Assembly (NCBI GenBank): GCA_028532985.1
Contig: JANCIK010000008.1
Coordinates: 868,001 to 932,000, forward strand
DNA length: 64,000 nucleotides
Direction: 5' to 3'
Source of the DNA: Stropharia rugosoannulata
Lineage: Eukaryota > Basidiomycota > Agaricomycetes > Agaricales > Strophariaceae
Under the pieces are notes generated by a model. It searched no databases. It saw only the letters and a list, made by a program, of their open reading frames with translations, and was not told the DNA's origin. The first letter of the stretch is position 1; every line of letters begins with the position of its first letter. Positions 31,586 through 42,250 of the stretch are shown in pieces. The translations under genes and the position numbers were made by a program.

Positions 31586-32070
31586 AGGCGGTATTTCCGC
31601 TCATCAACGGCAAGGGACACGCGGAGACGTTGCTCGACAGTGGGTCGCAGATTGTGTCAATGGCACAGGACACCGCTGAGCGCTTAGGACTTAGTTGGGA
31701 CCCGGACTTCACTATACGAATGCAGAGCGCGAATAAGCAGGTGGAATCCACCAAGGGCTTAGCGCGCAACGTACCATTTGTGTTTAACGGGCTGACAGTG
31801 TACTTACAAGTGCATGTCATTAGCGCAGCGGCTTACGAGGTGCTCTTGGGCAGGCCGTTCGAGATCCTCACGGAGAGCAATGTGAAGACGCGCGGCGATG
31901 GAACGGTTGAGCTTACGCTCACCGATCCCAACACGCAGCGCAAACTGGTTGTACCCACCTATAACCGAGGGTGCGGTCCCAAGATTGTGCAGCGCGAACC
32001 TAAGTTGCAGGACCCTGGCACAACGGAAAACCCTAACGCAGATCAGGATTTTCAATCCTCGATGATTTGA
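31495..32070 (+). CDS. E2 aspartic protease
   Basis: ATG at 31,495, about 191 codons. It opens MEDPYEQYVSTLQPGEKPKG. The active site is ETLLDSGSQIVSM, with the retropepsin D-S/T-G triad, followed by RNVPFVFNGLTVYLQVHVI and YEVLLGRPF, the flap and second hydrophobic-GRP region of fungal Gypsy proteases. It would cleave the polyprotein. It ends in TGA at 32,068-32,070, which overlaps the next ATG as TGATG, a stop-start arrangement compatible with reinitiation. Confidence 0.8.
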   Translation: MEDPYEQYVSTLQPGEKPKGLIVARESHHLKAVFPLINGKGHAETLLDSGSQIVSMAQDTAERLGLSWDPDFTIRMQSANKQVESTKGLARNVPFVFNGLTVYLQVHVISAAAYEVLLGRPFEILTESNVKTRGDGTVELTLTDPNTQRKLVVPTYNRGCGPKIVQREPKLQDPGTTENPNADQDFQSSMI

Positions 32071-33620
32071 TGCGTCAAGGAGAGGTCGCGTTGATGTTTG
32101 ACAGAGATGATCGCACGGGGAAAATAGAGATAGCGGGGTACGCGCTACCAAAGAATAAGAAGCGATTTGGGAGCGCTGAGCTCAGGGATGTATACATGGC
32201 TCAAGCAGTACATGAAGCTAAGATGGAGGATGATGAAAAAGAAAGGATATACAAATATTTTCAGCAGCGCGAATGGCGCAAAGAGGAAGTAGTCAAGGGA
32301 GAGCCTAGAGGGCAGTTCCGCGCCTCGCACGAGGAACAGGTCCCTAGTAAGAGACAAGGAGTAACGCGTAAGCGTTTGACTGGCAAGAATGCCACAACAG
32401 TTACGGTGCTCGCAGGAAAGAAGTATAAGCCAGTGGCTGAGAAAGTCAGGCCCGTTTATCAAGATTTACCAGAGAAGTTTAGAATAGTAAGGGAGATTAA
32501 AGGAGACCCACTAAAGGACATGCCGCAATTGTCACCACATCCGCCAGACTTCGTACCCACAGGTCGGTACACCGCTGAGCGCATGGAAGGGATTGACAAG
32601 GCGCATGAAGGGGATTTCCTGTGGGCCGAGGAGCGCAAGTTGGTGCATCAAGTTTTCATGCAGCAGAACGAGGCGTTCGCGTGGGATGACACAGAAAAGG
32701 GTAGATTCCGTACGGACTTCTTCCCTCCAGTAGATATTCCCACTGTAGAACACACGCCTTGGGTATTGAAGAACATTCCAATACCACCTGGGATGTATGA
32801 GCGCGTCTGTGAATTCATCGCCACCAAGATCCGCGCAGGCACGTATGAGCCCTCGAGCTCATCGTACCGGTCGCGCTGGTTTACAGTGACTAAGAAAGAC
32901 GGGGTCTCATTCAGAATTGTGCACAGTCTTGAACCGTTAAATGCGGTAACCATTGCACATTCAGGACTACCTCCAGCAGCGGAGAGTCTAGCGGAACACT
33001 TTGCGGGGCGCGCATGTGGCGGCATCCTGGACTTGTATGTTGGGTACGATGAGCGGCTGCTAGCTGAGTCCTCTAGAGACCTGACTACATTCCAAACGCC
33101 GTTCGGTGCGCTGCGCCTAGTAACCCTACCTATGGGATGGACGAACTCCGTGCCCATCTTTCATGAGGATGTCGCCTATATATTACGCGATGAGATACCT
33201 GAAGTTACAGAACCCTACATAGATGATGTACCTATTAGGGGACCTAAAACGCGCTATGAGTTAGAAGGAGGAGGATACGAGACGATACCAGAGAATAAGG
33301 GAATAAGGAGATTTGTGTGGGAGCATATGTTGAATGTCAACAGGATCGTGCAGCGCATGAAGTACTCAGGAGGAACATTTAGTGGAAAGAAGTCCATACT
33401 GTGCGCGGCTGAGATAGTAGTGGTGGGGCACTTGTGCACATACGAAGGGCGAAAGCCAGCACCTGATAAAGTGCATGCGATCCTCAATTGGGGACCATGC
33501 AAGAATATCAGTGATGTGCGCGCATTCATGGGCACAATGGGTCTACTACGGATTTACATCTCGGATTACGCGAAGCGCAGAGCACATACAACGGCTATTG
33601 CGTGGGAAAGAGCCCTTTGA
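32070..33620 (+). CDS. E2 reverse transcriptase
   Basis: ATG at 32,070, in the -1 frame relative to protease. RT motifs: EHTPWVLKNIPIPPGMYERV, YRSRWFTVTKKDGVSFRIVH, GGILDLYVGYDERL, TTFQTPFGALRLVTLPMGW, and the active site EPYIDDVPIRG (YIDD). The thumb includes FVWEHMLNVNRIVQRMKY and VVGHLCTYEGR. The frame is lost near 33,570-33,600, where a likely loss of two bases in a GCGC tract moves the reading to the next ORF; the last residues here are out of frame. Confidence 0.85.
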   Translation: MRQGEVALMFDRDDRTGKIEIAGYALPKNKKRFGSAELRDVYMAQAVHEAKMEDDEKERIYKYFQQREWRKEEVVKGEPRGQFRASHEEQVPSKRQGVTRKRLTGKNATTVTVLAGKKYKPVAEKVRPVYQDLPEKFRIVREIKGDPLKDMPQLSPHPPDFVPTGRYTAERMEGIDKAHEGDFLWAEERKLVHQVFMQQNEAFAWDDTEKGRFRTDFFPPVDIPTVEHTPWVLKNIPIPPGMYERVCEFIATKIRAGTYEPSSSSYRSRWFTVTKKDGVSFRIVHSLEPLNAVTIAHSGLPPAAESLAEHFAGRACGGILDLYVGYDERLLAESSRDLTTFQTPFGALRLVTLPMGWTNSVPIFHEDVAYILRDEIPEVTEPYIDDVPIRGPKTRYELEGGGYETIPENKGIRRFVWEHMLNVNRIVQRMKYSGGTFSGKKSILCAAEIVVVGHLCTYEGRKPAPDKVHAILNWGPCKNISDVRAFMGTMGLLRIYISDYAKRRAHTTAIAWERAL

Positions 33621-36000
33621 GTGGGGGCCCGCTCAGCAAGCTAGCATGGACTCGCTGAAAGACGGTGCGCGCAATGCACATTGCGTGAAACCACTGGACT
33701 ACACACTACCAGGGCCGATTACTTTGGCTGTAGACACATCATGGCGAGCAGTAGGATTCTATATTTACCAGCAGGACCCACAAGATTCGAAAAAGAGGGT
33801 ATATGCGCGCGGATCAATACTGTTAACGGAACGCGAGCAGCGCTTCTCACAGCCCAAGCGGGAGCTGTACGGACTCTTACGTGCGCTACAAGCCTGTTAT
33901 TACTGGCTCATCGGTGCGCGCACGCTGGTGGTGGAAACGGATGCCAAATACCTGAAGGGCATGTTGGATAATCCGGGCATGGGTCCTAATGCGACTATTA
34001 ATCGCTGGATAGATAAAATACTTATGTATCACTTCCAGTTGAAACATGTTGCGGGAAAGACTTTTGGTGCAGATGGTTTATCACGCAGAGAAGGGCAACC
34101 GGGAGATGAGGCGTACGCGCACTCCGAAGAAGATGATGATCAGGAGGTGGGACCGCTCGAATACGAGAAAGTCTATGAAGATGACCCGGATCCCCTGGAC
34201 TTTGCGGAGTTCAAAGAACAGATCGATGATCGCGGTGGGTATCTATACACAGGACTCCTCAACGAGTTGTTTGAAGGTCCCACTGCGCGCAAGTTACCAG
34301 AAGCGCGCTCTATAGGCTGTTTCCAGCAAGAGCTCGAGCGCGCACGGAAAGAGACGGAAGCGGAAAAGCGGGCCGTGCGGGACTTCATACAGAAAGAGAG
34401 TGTGCCGCTCGCGCAGCGCGAGTATTTAGAGAAATTTATACTAGCGCATGCGATACCCGACTCCCGAATAGAGGATCTGGAGGATGAAGAGTACGATGAG
34501 CGCAACAGGACGTCTGCAGGAAAAGATATGGATGAGAAATTGCCGATGATACGCTACTGGTTGCAGAATCCGACCACTAGGCCTAAAGGCATGACGGAGC
34601 GAGAATATCAGAACTTTACGAGGAATGCTCGTAACTTCTTCTTAGACAAGGATGGGCGGATGTACAGGAGATCCATAGATGACGCGCATAAGTTGGTGAT
34701 AGATCAGGCGCAGCGGACACGCATGCTGCGCTCAGCGCATGACAGCTTGGGGCACAGAGGAGCGTACGCTACGCGCAAACTGCTAGCTGAGCGCTTCTGG
34801 TGGCCTGAGTTGGAAAGGGATGTCTACTGGTATGTGAAAACATGTCATGTCTGTCAGTTAAGGCAGAAGACGATCATCCAGATCCCGCGCACCGAGACAC
34901 ACACGCCGTCTATCTTCCAGCAATTGCACGCGGACACTATGCACATGTCCCCGGCCTCCAATGGGTATAATTATATAGTGCACGGAAGATGTGCGCTGAG
35001 CTCATGGGCGGAAGGACGGCCATTAAAGAAAGAGAATGCCCGCGCGATAGCGCAGTGGATATTCGAGGACATTATCTGCCGTTGGGGTTGTCTGCAAGAA
35101 ATCATCACAGACAATGGGGGACCGTTCCGCGCAGCGCTTAAGTATTTAGAAAAGAAGTATGGGATTACAGGGATTACCATCTCAGCGTACAACTCGCAAG
35201 CGAATGGCAAGATAGAGCGTCCTCATTGGGACATAAGACAGATGTTGTGGAAAGCGTGTGGGGGGACAGAAGGCGCGCACAAGCGTTGGAGTAGATTCTT
35301 CTACCATGTGTTATGGGCTGATCGTATCACTGTGCGACGAGGATTCGGGTGTTCCCCATTCTTCATGGTAACGGGCGCGCACCCCATACTACCCTTTGAC
35401 ATAGCGGAAGCGACTTGGTTGGTGAAACTGCCAGATCGCGTACTGACTACGGAGGAGTTAGTAGGGTATCGAGCGCGCGCACTAGCCAAACATCGCGACA
35501 CAGTAGAAGAGATGCGCGCACGAGTGTCAAAGACGAAAAGAGATGCGATCAGGACATTTGAAAAGAAGCACTCGGCTAAAATCCGTGACTATGTGTTTAA
35601 GCCAGGAGATGTAGTACTAATGAGGAACTCGGGCATAGAATCCAGTCTGAACCGTAAGATGCTCGCACGATGGAACGGGCCTTACATCATTATCGCACGA
35701 AAAGATGGTGGAGCATACTTAGTGGCAGAGATGGATGGCTCTGTGTTGAAGGATAAGGTGGCGGCGTTCCGCCTCATTCCTTACTTTGCACGAAGGCAGC
35801 TGCGCTTACCGGACGGCTTGGATGATATAATTGATCAGACCAAGGAGAACCTCGCTAAAATGTTAGAGGCACCGGATTACGAGCCAGCTATTCCCAAAGA
35901 TTATATCTTTGATGAGCCCGGTGTACCCTCGGGTAGCGGTGCGCTTACAGTGGAAGAAGATGAAGAAGACGAGGATGACTGGAGCGAAGAAGACACTTAG
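33475..36000 (+). CDS. E2 RNase H and integrase
   Basis: The frame is open from 33,475, but family-like sequence begins about 33,590 (LLRGKEPFEWGPAQQASMDSL). RNase H: ITLAVDTSWRAVGFYIYQQD, RFSQPKRELYGLLRAL, VVETDAKYLKGML, FGADGLSR. Integrase zinc finger: SAHDSLGHRG...TCHVCQL. Catalytic core: QLHADTMHM, IITDNGGPFRAAL and NSQANGKIERPHW give D-D-E. The tail has FKPGDVVLMRNSGIESSL and RWNGPYIII; no chromodomain is visible. It ends at 36,000 with a Glu/Asp-rich end. It is uninterrupted apart from the upstream frameshift. Confidence 0.85.
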   Translation: MRSSIGDHARISVMCAHSWAQWVYYGFTSRITRSAEHIQRLLRGKEPFEWGPAQQASMDSLKDGARNAHCVKPLDYTLPGPITLAVDTSWRAVGFYIYQQDPQDSKKRVYARGSILLTEREQRFSQPKRELYGLLRALQACYYWLIGARTLVVETDAKYLKGMLDNPGMGPNATINRWIDKILMYHFQLKHVAGKTFGADGLSRREGQPGDEAYAHSEEDDDQEVGPLEYEKVYEDDPDPLDFAEFKEQIDDRGGYLYTGLLNELFEGPTARKLPEARSIGCFQQELERARKETEAEKRAVRDFIQKESVPLAQREYLEKFILAHAIPDSRIEDLEDEEYDERNRTSAGKDMDEKLPMIRYWLQNPTTRPKGMTEREYQNFTRNARNFFLDKDGRMYRRSIDDAHKLVIDQAQRTRMLRSAHDSLGHRGAYATRKLLAERFWWPELERDVYWYVKTCHVCQLRQKTIIQIPRTETHTPSIFQQLHADTMHMSPASNGYNYIVHGRCALSSWAEGRPLKKENARAIAQWIFEDIICRWGCLQEIITDNGGPFRAALKYLEKKYGITGITISAYNSQANGKIERPHWDIRQMLWKACGGTEGAHKRWSRFFYHVLWADRITVRRGFGCSPFFMVTGAHPILPFDIAEATWLVKLPDRVLTTEELVGYRARALAKHRDTVEEMRARVSKTKRDAIRTFEKKHSAKIRDYVFKPGDVVLMRNSGIESSLNRKMLARWNGPYIIIARKDGGAYLVAEMDGSVLKDKVAAFRLIPYFARRQLRLPDGLDDIIDQTKENLAKMLEAPDYEPAIPKDYIFDEPGVPSGSGALTVEEDEEDEDDWSEEDT

Positions 36001-36127
36001 ATGTGCGAGCACCGTAGGAAGAAAAGTGACCACAATATAATATATTGGGTAAAGAAGATGGGGAATACAAAGAAAGCTAGCTACAGACGCCCCTTTAAGG
36101 CGCGCAGCGCACATTGAGCCAGGCTAT

Positions 36128-37444
36128 CTACTGGGCAGGTTTGTCCTCAGTGGCGGCAACACCAGTAACGTCGAGGCTGCGCTGCAAGATGACAAGCTGC
36201 TCGACAAGGAGCGCGCGGCGCTTGAGAATGAAGTCGACCTTGTGGAGATCACAAATGATCTCAGCCTGTAAATCGCCAATGAGGCGGCGCGTCACCAACT
36301 CGGAAGGGTTACCCGTGTTGAGGGGTTCCTTCAGGAGGTTAGCGGCGGCATCAAGACAAGCATTGACCTTGTCGTTGTCCAAAACGAGAGAAGTACCTGA
36401 GGGAGAATAGTTAGAAGAGATCAGTAAGAAAATGGTGCGGTGCGCGCACCTTGCATAATAAAAGGAGAGTCGGGGAACGTGGGAACGCCCTCTGAGCCCA
36501 GCCTGGCTTTCTTAGGAGAAGCCTCACCTGCGGCGGCGTCACGGAATGAGCGACGAAGCTCGGTCTGGCGATAAGTCATGCCTCGACCAAGGGGACGAGA
36601 GCGGTAACCAGGAGTGTCTCCGCGCTCGCGCTGGTATTTCTATAAGAATCTAAGTGCGCGCAGCGGAGACAAGTCAAACACACACCTGCTTGGGAGTATC
36701 AGGTGGCGCGGCGCGCTTCTTGTTAGGACTCGGCTCGGGTGTATGCTGCCTGCTGGGAGGACCTCCCTCAGTCGCGGCTTCAACCTTATCATCAAGGGCC
36801 ATCTTTTTGAGGAGCATGTAAAGTTGCATGTTAGTGATGTCTGGTAAAGAAGCTAAGGTTAGCCACACCTTGTCATCGTCAGAATCAGGGGATGTAGTAC
36901 CTCCAGGCGCGGAGGCGGTCTCAAGGTCCGCAGTTGCGGAACGCGTCAGAACGCGAACGTTGCGCTGCGCGCACCAAAAGGGGGATTAAGTATAGAAAGG
37001 GTTAAGAGAGGAAGATGAGCGCACAGGTCCAGTAGGGGTATGGGTGTGCTGACGAGAAGCGGCAGCCTTGGCCTTGAGGACTTGTTCATGCAAGTTGATA
37101 AATGCGTTGGCGGCAGGGGAGAAGGAGCGAATGTGGTGATCAGCCTCGAGTGACGTATATATGGCGCGAGTCTCATTGAGGATCTCGATAGCTTCATTGT
37201 TATTTATAACGCGAGTGATACCGCCGTGCGCGTCGCGCCAGCGGTTCTGCAATCGTGCCAGACGAAGTCAGTAACATACAACAAAGGAACCGCGCGATGC
37301 GCGCACCAGATCGGCAGCAAGCAGCTCCAAGCTGCCAGTATAATTCGCAGGAGTGGCAGAGGCCAACCCACGAATGTCCTGGATCAGCGAGAGCTGATGC
37401 TTGACATTGGTGAAGTTAAAAAGAGGAGCATGAGTAGTAGCCAT
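36128..37444 (-). CDS. E2 antisense gene B, six exons, 343 aa, function unknown
   Basis: Exons 37307-37444, 37025-37246, 36869-36964, 36686-36802, 36450-36639 and 36128-36396 join in perfect phase to 344 codons including the stop. It opens MATTHAPLFNFTNVKHQLSL. Features: a helical N-terminus (INNNEAIEILNETRAIYTSL), a Ser/Pro/basic middle (EPSPNKKRAAPPDTPKQ), an Arg-rich segment (QRERGDTPGYRSRPLGRG) and a helical C-terminus (KVDFILKRRALLVEQLVIL). No known domain. The pattern would suit a nuclear nucleic-acid-binding protein (inference). All four TGCGCGCA words in this gene lie in introns: at the donors of introns 1 and 5, at the acceptor of intron 2, and inside intron 4. Confidence 0.7.
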
Positions 37445-37949
37445 AGTGGTGGTTGAGAACAGTAGGAATAAAGTGCGATGCGCTCATACAGAGACGGTGA
37501 GCGCTTATATAGCATTCGCTGGGATGATCAGCGCTGCGCGCAGCTGGTGACCGACCGAACAGCAGGCCCAAGGAGTAAGGAAGGAGGGACTTTACAAAAG
37601 GTCCAGATGGGTCATAGCACAGGGCTGCACCTGTCTGACGTTACATTCACGGAGATTGAGTGGGATGGAGGGGACCTGAATACAAGAGCCCATATAGCAA
37701 CAAGAGGTGGGAGGATTGTGCGCGCATCGCAGCAAAAAGGTGCGCGCATCAAGGGAGATGCAGGTCTTTCCCCGTTTGGCAAAATGATGTCCGCTTTGGG
37801 AATTGATGCCGAAAATGCATAACAATGTTACCCGACAGTCTTATTTCAAATACAGGGTCATGACACATGTACCAAGAAATAGATGCTAGCTATGAGTATA
37901 GATAGTTATCAATGAAAAGACAGCAGAGTGTCAGTTCGGGAATTAAACA

Positions 37950-39039
37950 TCCTAAGAAGTGATTGTCAGGGTCAGCGCAGCGCATGGGAAGAAGAGGCTT
38001 ACAGGAAAGAATTCCTCCTGATAAAAGACCTGGGCGGCATAATGAAGTTGTTGGAAGTGTTCAGAGTGAGGGAGGGTGCCGTAGCGTTCAGCATCGGTAG
38101 TGCCGCACAAGCGCAGGACGAGCTCGCTATAGTGAAGCTGAGCGCACAAGTGCGAGATGCGGGGCGAGTGGCAGGTAGCTTCGGTCAGCGCCAAAGCCCG
38201 CTGCAAAGGATGTCAGAACGGTGCATAAGAACGGTAGCGAAGGGGACATGCGCGCACCGCATGGTCTTGAACATGACGCATCATGTCTAGGCAGATGGTC
38301 ATGGAAGCAGCAGCGGTTCAGTCGCAGACTCGAGAACAAAGTGAAGGGCGCCTATGTAGATGCGGCAGACGCGCTCATGGTCATCGAGCGGAATATCAGC
38401 TAGCGCCCGCTTGGTAGAGCAGCTAAGCGTGAAAGGCAGGATCAGACCTCGCGCTGAAGGAGATTACTTTCGGTATTAAGGGAGGGCATGATGATGAAAG
38501 ACAGGGTCATGGCTGGACCATATATATTACAAGACCATCCATCAGAAATGGTGCGCGGACTCAATCGTAGCTGATATCATCTACTACAAGAGCGGCGTCA
38601 GGATCTACGTCTAGAACGGTGGTGCCTGTTGGTTCAGAAGGTGGGAGGTTGTGAAAAGGCATGCCAAGATGGCTGTACCGATCGAGAAGGTGAAGGGCGG
38701 CGTTACTGAGCATGCGCGCATCGAAATGATCATCGCTGAATCTGCGCTGAGCGGCCTTCGTAAAACACGATGGTCATGACTAAAGGCAGGAATTGGCGGT
38801 TGAAGTCGATAAAACGCAAGGGCAGTGTGATACGATCCTAGAGGAACGTTTAGCAGAAGGAGCGCTTGCATGAACCTAAGAAGTTTACCAGTGCGCGCAC
38901 GAGGACTGAGCAGACTGTAGGGGAAAGTGAAAAGGCCCGTTGTTACAGTCCTCTCTGCGAGCTCCGCATGAAGGGTGAGTTGTCTCAATAGCATGGTAAA
39001 TTGGCGAGCAACAGCGGTGCGCTGATATCGGAGAGCCAT
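37950..39039 (-). CDS. E2 antisense gene C, partly resolved
   Basis: Protein-like segments on the minus strand include one starting MALRYQRTAVARQFTMLLRQ at 39,039 and another reading RRFSDDHFDARMLSNAALHL, then MPFHNLPPSEPTGTTVLDVD, ending near 38,573. I could not join them in a single phased model, although introns are clearly needed. A further stretch at 37,952-38,206 (LVLRLCGTTDAERYG) may belong. No domain recognised. It lies between antisense genes B and A and has the same strand. Confidence 0.4.
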
Positions 39040-39083
39040 AACGGAGAATACAAGAAACTGTCAACTGGGGACAGTTGAATTTA

Positions 39084-39100
39084 TAGTGGGGGGGAGAAAG
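39084..39100 (+). other. Second polypurine-tract-like sequence inside E2
   Basis: TATAGTGGGGGGGAGAAAGG preceded by GGGACAGTTGAATT closely resembles the true tract before the 3' LTR (TTAGTGGGGGGGAGA preceded by GGACAGTCAAGATT), about 3.15 kb further right. It could be an internal plus-strand primer or the scar of a duplication. Confidence 0.5.
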
Positions 39101-39540
39101 GGCCTAGCCAAGGAGAGATAGATCTAGGAGCTTAAGGAGATAAGGAGATAATACAAAAAGGTCAGAAGGGCAGGGCAGAAGTAGCAGTTGGCTAGCGTAT
39201 ACGCATAGGCACATCTTTCATATGCGCGCATCGCACTTATACTCGCCCACAGTAGAAAGACAGGAGCAAAGTGGACATTGGTCATATGCGCACATGGCAC
39301 TTGTAACTGCTCAAGAGGAACCAGGCTATTAGACATCTTAAAAAGACAGAAAGAACTTAGGTTCACACAAGAAAGAGAAAAGAAAAGCATATATAAAAGC
39401 ATATCTTAATACATAATGTAGGCCTATTTTACATATGCTAGATAAAATAGGGACAAGACAAGGAAGAAAAGAGAGGGCAAGAAAAGAAAAGAAAAGGAAG
39501 TCCAAAAGGAGGGGCGTTCAATGCGCGCATCGCGAAACAC

Positions 39541-41628
39541 CTAAGCCTCCGTTGCGTGCCCGTCCTCATCACAGGAAGCCTCAGGGCTCGACTCGGGAAC
39601 AACGGACGCGGACTTATAGGGACGAGAGGGAGCTTTCCCCTTGCCCTTCGAAGAACTCGCCTTGGAGGCGGCGGGACTGGAAGCGCGCTGCGCGCGCGGG
39701 ACTGCTTTGGTGGTAGTGGACGATGGGCCGGCGGACTCCGAGTTAGAAGGGTCGAAACGGGGATGCGCGGGATCATAGAAAGAAGTGAGGGGAACGAAGT
39801 CAATGGGACGCTCGGGATCCAGGGGTTGGCAAAGCGCATCATACGAGGCGCAGAGGGCAGTAAGATCCATGGACCTGAGAGCGTCAAAAGTCTCACAATC
39901 GGCAAAACGGGATCCAATGATAACATTAGTAGGCATGGTCGCTGCCATTGCCTGAGTCAATTGCACGAGCTGGATGAGCTCAGCAAAGTGTAGACGCTCG
40001 AGGCCTCGACGGGCCTCCTCCGCAGCGCGCGCCTGTTGGCGGTAGGCCTCGAGACGAGCGAACGATGCGCGCAGCTCTAAAAAAGAACGAGTCAGCAAAG
40101 GATAAAGTAAGAAAGAAGAATGCGCGCACCGGCGGGGGACGTACGATGCCAACCGGCAGACCCCTCCAAGGCGCGGTCGAGCTCAGGACCAGTCATCGCC
40201 TGAAAACAAGGACCGCGGCTATCGAGGCGGCATTTGGCGCACTTTTTACCAGGGCCGCGCAGCAAGCAGAAGATGCGATGTGGTGCCAACTTGCCGGAAC
40301 TATTGGAAGAGCGGTCACATAGAGAGCAGGAAAGCCCAGGCTAGATAAAACACAAGTTAAAACAACAGGAAGTAACCCAAAAGAAAAGGAAAAGCTTACC
40401 ACAACTGCAGCCTCTAATTGGTTTTGAGAAGGGAGCTGAGCCATGGAGATGGCATCAGGGAGGGTTTGCCAGCTAAGGCCAGAGAAGCTGAGTAAACTCC
40501 GGGAGCAGATTGTACACGGGATATGTGGATTCATAGGTAGCCTTAGAGGAATCGACTCCCTCGAGACGGGAGAGCTCGGACACGCCGCTTGAAGAAGGGA
40601 CCAGGGGGACGACCTTGGTGCGCGCACCTTTTGAAGAAGTAGGGGCCGACGCGCGCTTCTTAGAAGGCCCAGCCACAGCCTGTGGGGTAGCTAGAGAGGT
40701 ATTAAGTACGAGACAAAAGTTGAGGAAAAGATCACATACCGGTTTGGGCAGCGTCTCTGCGCGCGCGCTTGGCCTTGGGAACGGGAGGCACGGGCAAAGA
40801 CGAGATGGGGACAAGGGCAGTGGCTTACGCTGACGGAAGCGGCGATAGGAGCATCAACCACTTCCGGTGAGGCGCGCGCAGAAGGTGGTGGAGGGGCGGC
40901 AGGAGAAGAGCGCCTACGTTTGGTAGGCGCAGCAGGGGTCGGATCGACGACTATGGGGGAAAGGGGTCTAGAAGGGGGATCAGGGGAAGGGGGCGGAGGC
41001 GTAGACGAGGCGCGCGTCTGCTCGGGTGGAGGCGTGCCTATTGCTCCGGCAGGGCCTCTCATCTCCGCCTCTGGCCCCAGCATCTCCACGTCGCGTTCGG
41101 GCGGCTCGAGGGGCAGGTACTGAAGTCGGGGCTCTGGCTGAGCCCCAGGCGACCAAGAAAGAGGGAAGGCGCTAGCGAAAGCGACCTTGTAAGAAGTCAG
41201 CTGTAGAGGAACCGTTAGCGCACATTATAAAGAAAATGGAACAGGGGACTTACGGGTTTCAACTCGGGCCCGGGCTCGAAGAACCATAATGCGCGCTGAG
41301 TTATGTCCTCAGAACTCCATCCGAAAATGGGGTCGTCATCACCAATGGCCAGGAGGGACAACAAGAGGACCAATTCGCGCGTTCCCGCGTGGTGAGTGGC
41401 GTCGATAGGGAATGCGCGCACATGGTTTTCGACGGCGAGGCCGAACTGTTCGCGGAGGGACACGAACTGGTCGACGTCCTCGGGGCTCAGTTTGTCACGA
41501 CCGCCCAAGTCCTCGAAAGTGTCGTACTGGGCTAGCACGGGGCGGAGCCTATGGAAATGGTCTGCGCGGTCCAAAGAGCGCTCGGCCTTTTGCGTCTTGA
41601 GAAACTTGTCGACACCGCGGAAAGCCAT
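39541..41628 (-). CDS. E2 antisense gene A, about seven exons, zinc-like motif
   Basis: Phased exons: 41254-41628, 40829-41200, 40740-40773, from 40690 downwards, a segment ending 40400, 40130-40289 and 39541-40076. One junction near 40,490 is unresolved (frameshift or missed intron). The start is MAFRGVDKFLKTQKAERSL. A helical N-terminal region (LREQFGLAVENHVRAFPID; WSSEDITQRALWFF) is followed by a long Pro/Ser/Arg-rich part with nuclear-signal-like clusters (KRRRSS, KKRAS). Exon 6 holds C-x8-C-x2-C-x7-C (FCLLRGPGKKCAKCRLDSRG then PC), a possible zinc-binding knot. The last exon has a coiled coil (FARLEAYRQQARAAEEARRG) and an acidic Ser-rich end. No family recognised. A DNA- or RNA-binding role for the element is inference. 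Confidence 0.6.
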
Positions 41629-42234
41629 GACGCTTTTGTGATCCAGAGTAGAAGAAGTAAGAGAGGAAAGCAGTTAGGACTGGTGAGCAAGGAGAGAGGA
41701 AAGCGAAAGAAAGGAAGAACAGGAGGGCCGTTGGAACCCGTTATATACAGCAGGGGAGAATAGAGAAAGAAAATTCTGGAGCATGAGAGAAGTGGGGCGG
41801 CGATGAGCGCATGTCGAATAAACTAGCCGGTGACCTACTAGAACAGCGTACAGTAAGAAAGAAGGCCTGGCATGACACAGAAAGGAAGAGGAAAGGCCCA
41901 ACTAGGAATGTGACTCAGGAAGAAATTAAAGGCTGACCAGAAACGGCAATGGCATGCCCATTATAAGCAGCGGATCAAATTGTAGCGAAGTGTGCGGTGC
42001 GCGTATGAGTGCGGTGGCGGTTGTCTGAGAACGGTTTAGTTCAGGAGAAGTCCGGTAGGAAATACCTAAAGAGGGAAACGAGAGGATTGGATAAGGAAAG
42101 TGGCGCAGAAGGGGGGCTCCGTATTGACCTCATAAGGCAGTAGCTGAGCCATAGTACGGGAGGAAGGAAGAATGGTGAACTACGATCAAGGGTGCGATGC
42201 GCGCGTCTGGCATTGACTGAGGACAGTCAAGATT

Positions 42235-42250
42235 TTTAGTGGGGGGGAGA
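42235..42250 (+). other. Polypurine tract of E2
   Basis: AGTGGGGGGGAGA immediately upstream of the 3' LTR TGACAGGG, the expected plus-strand primer. Confidence 0.75.
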
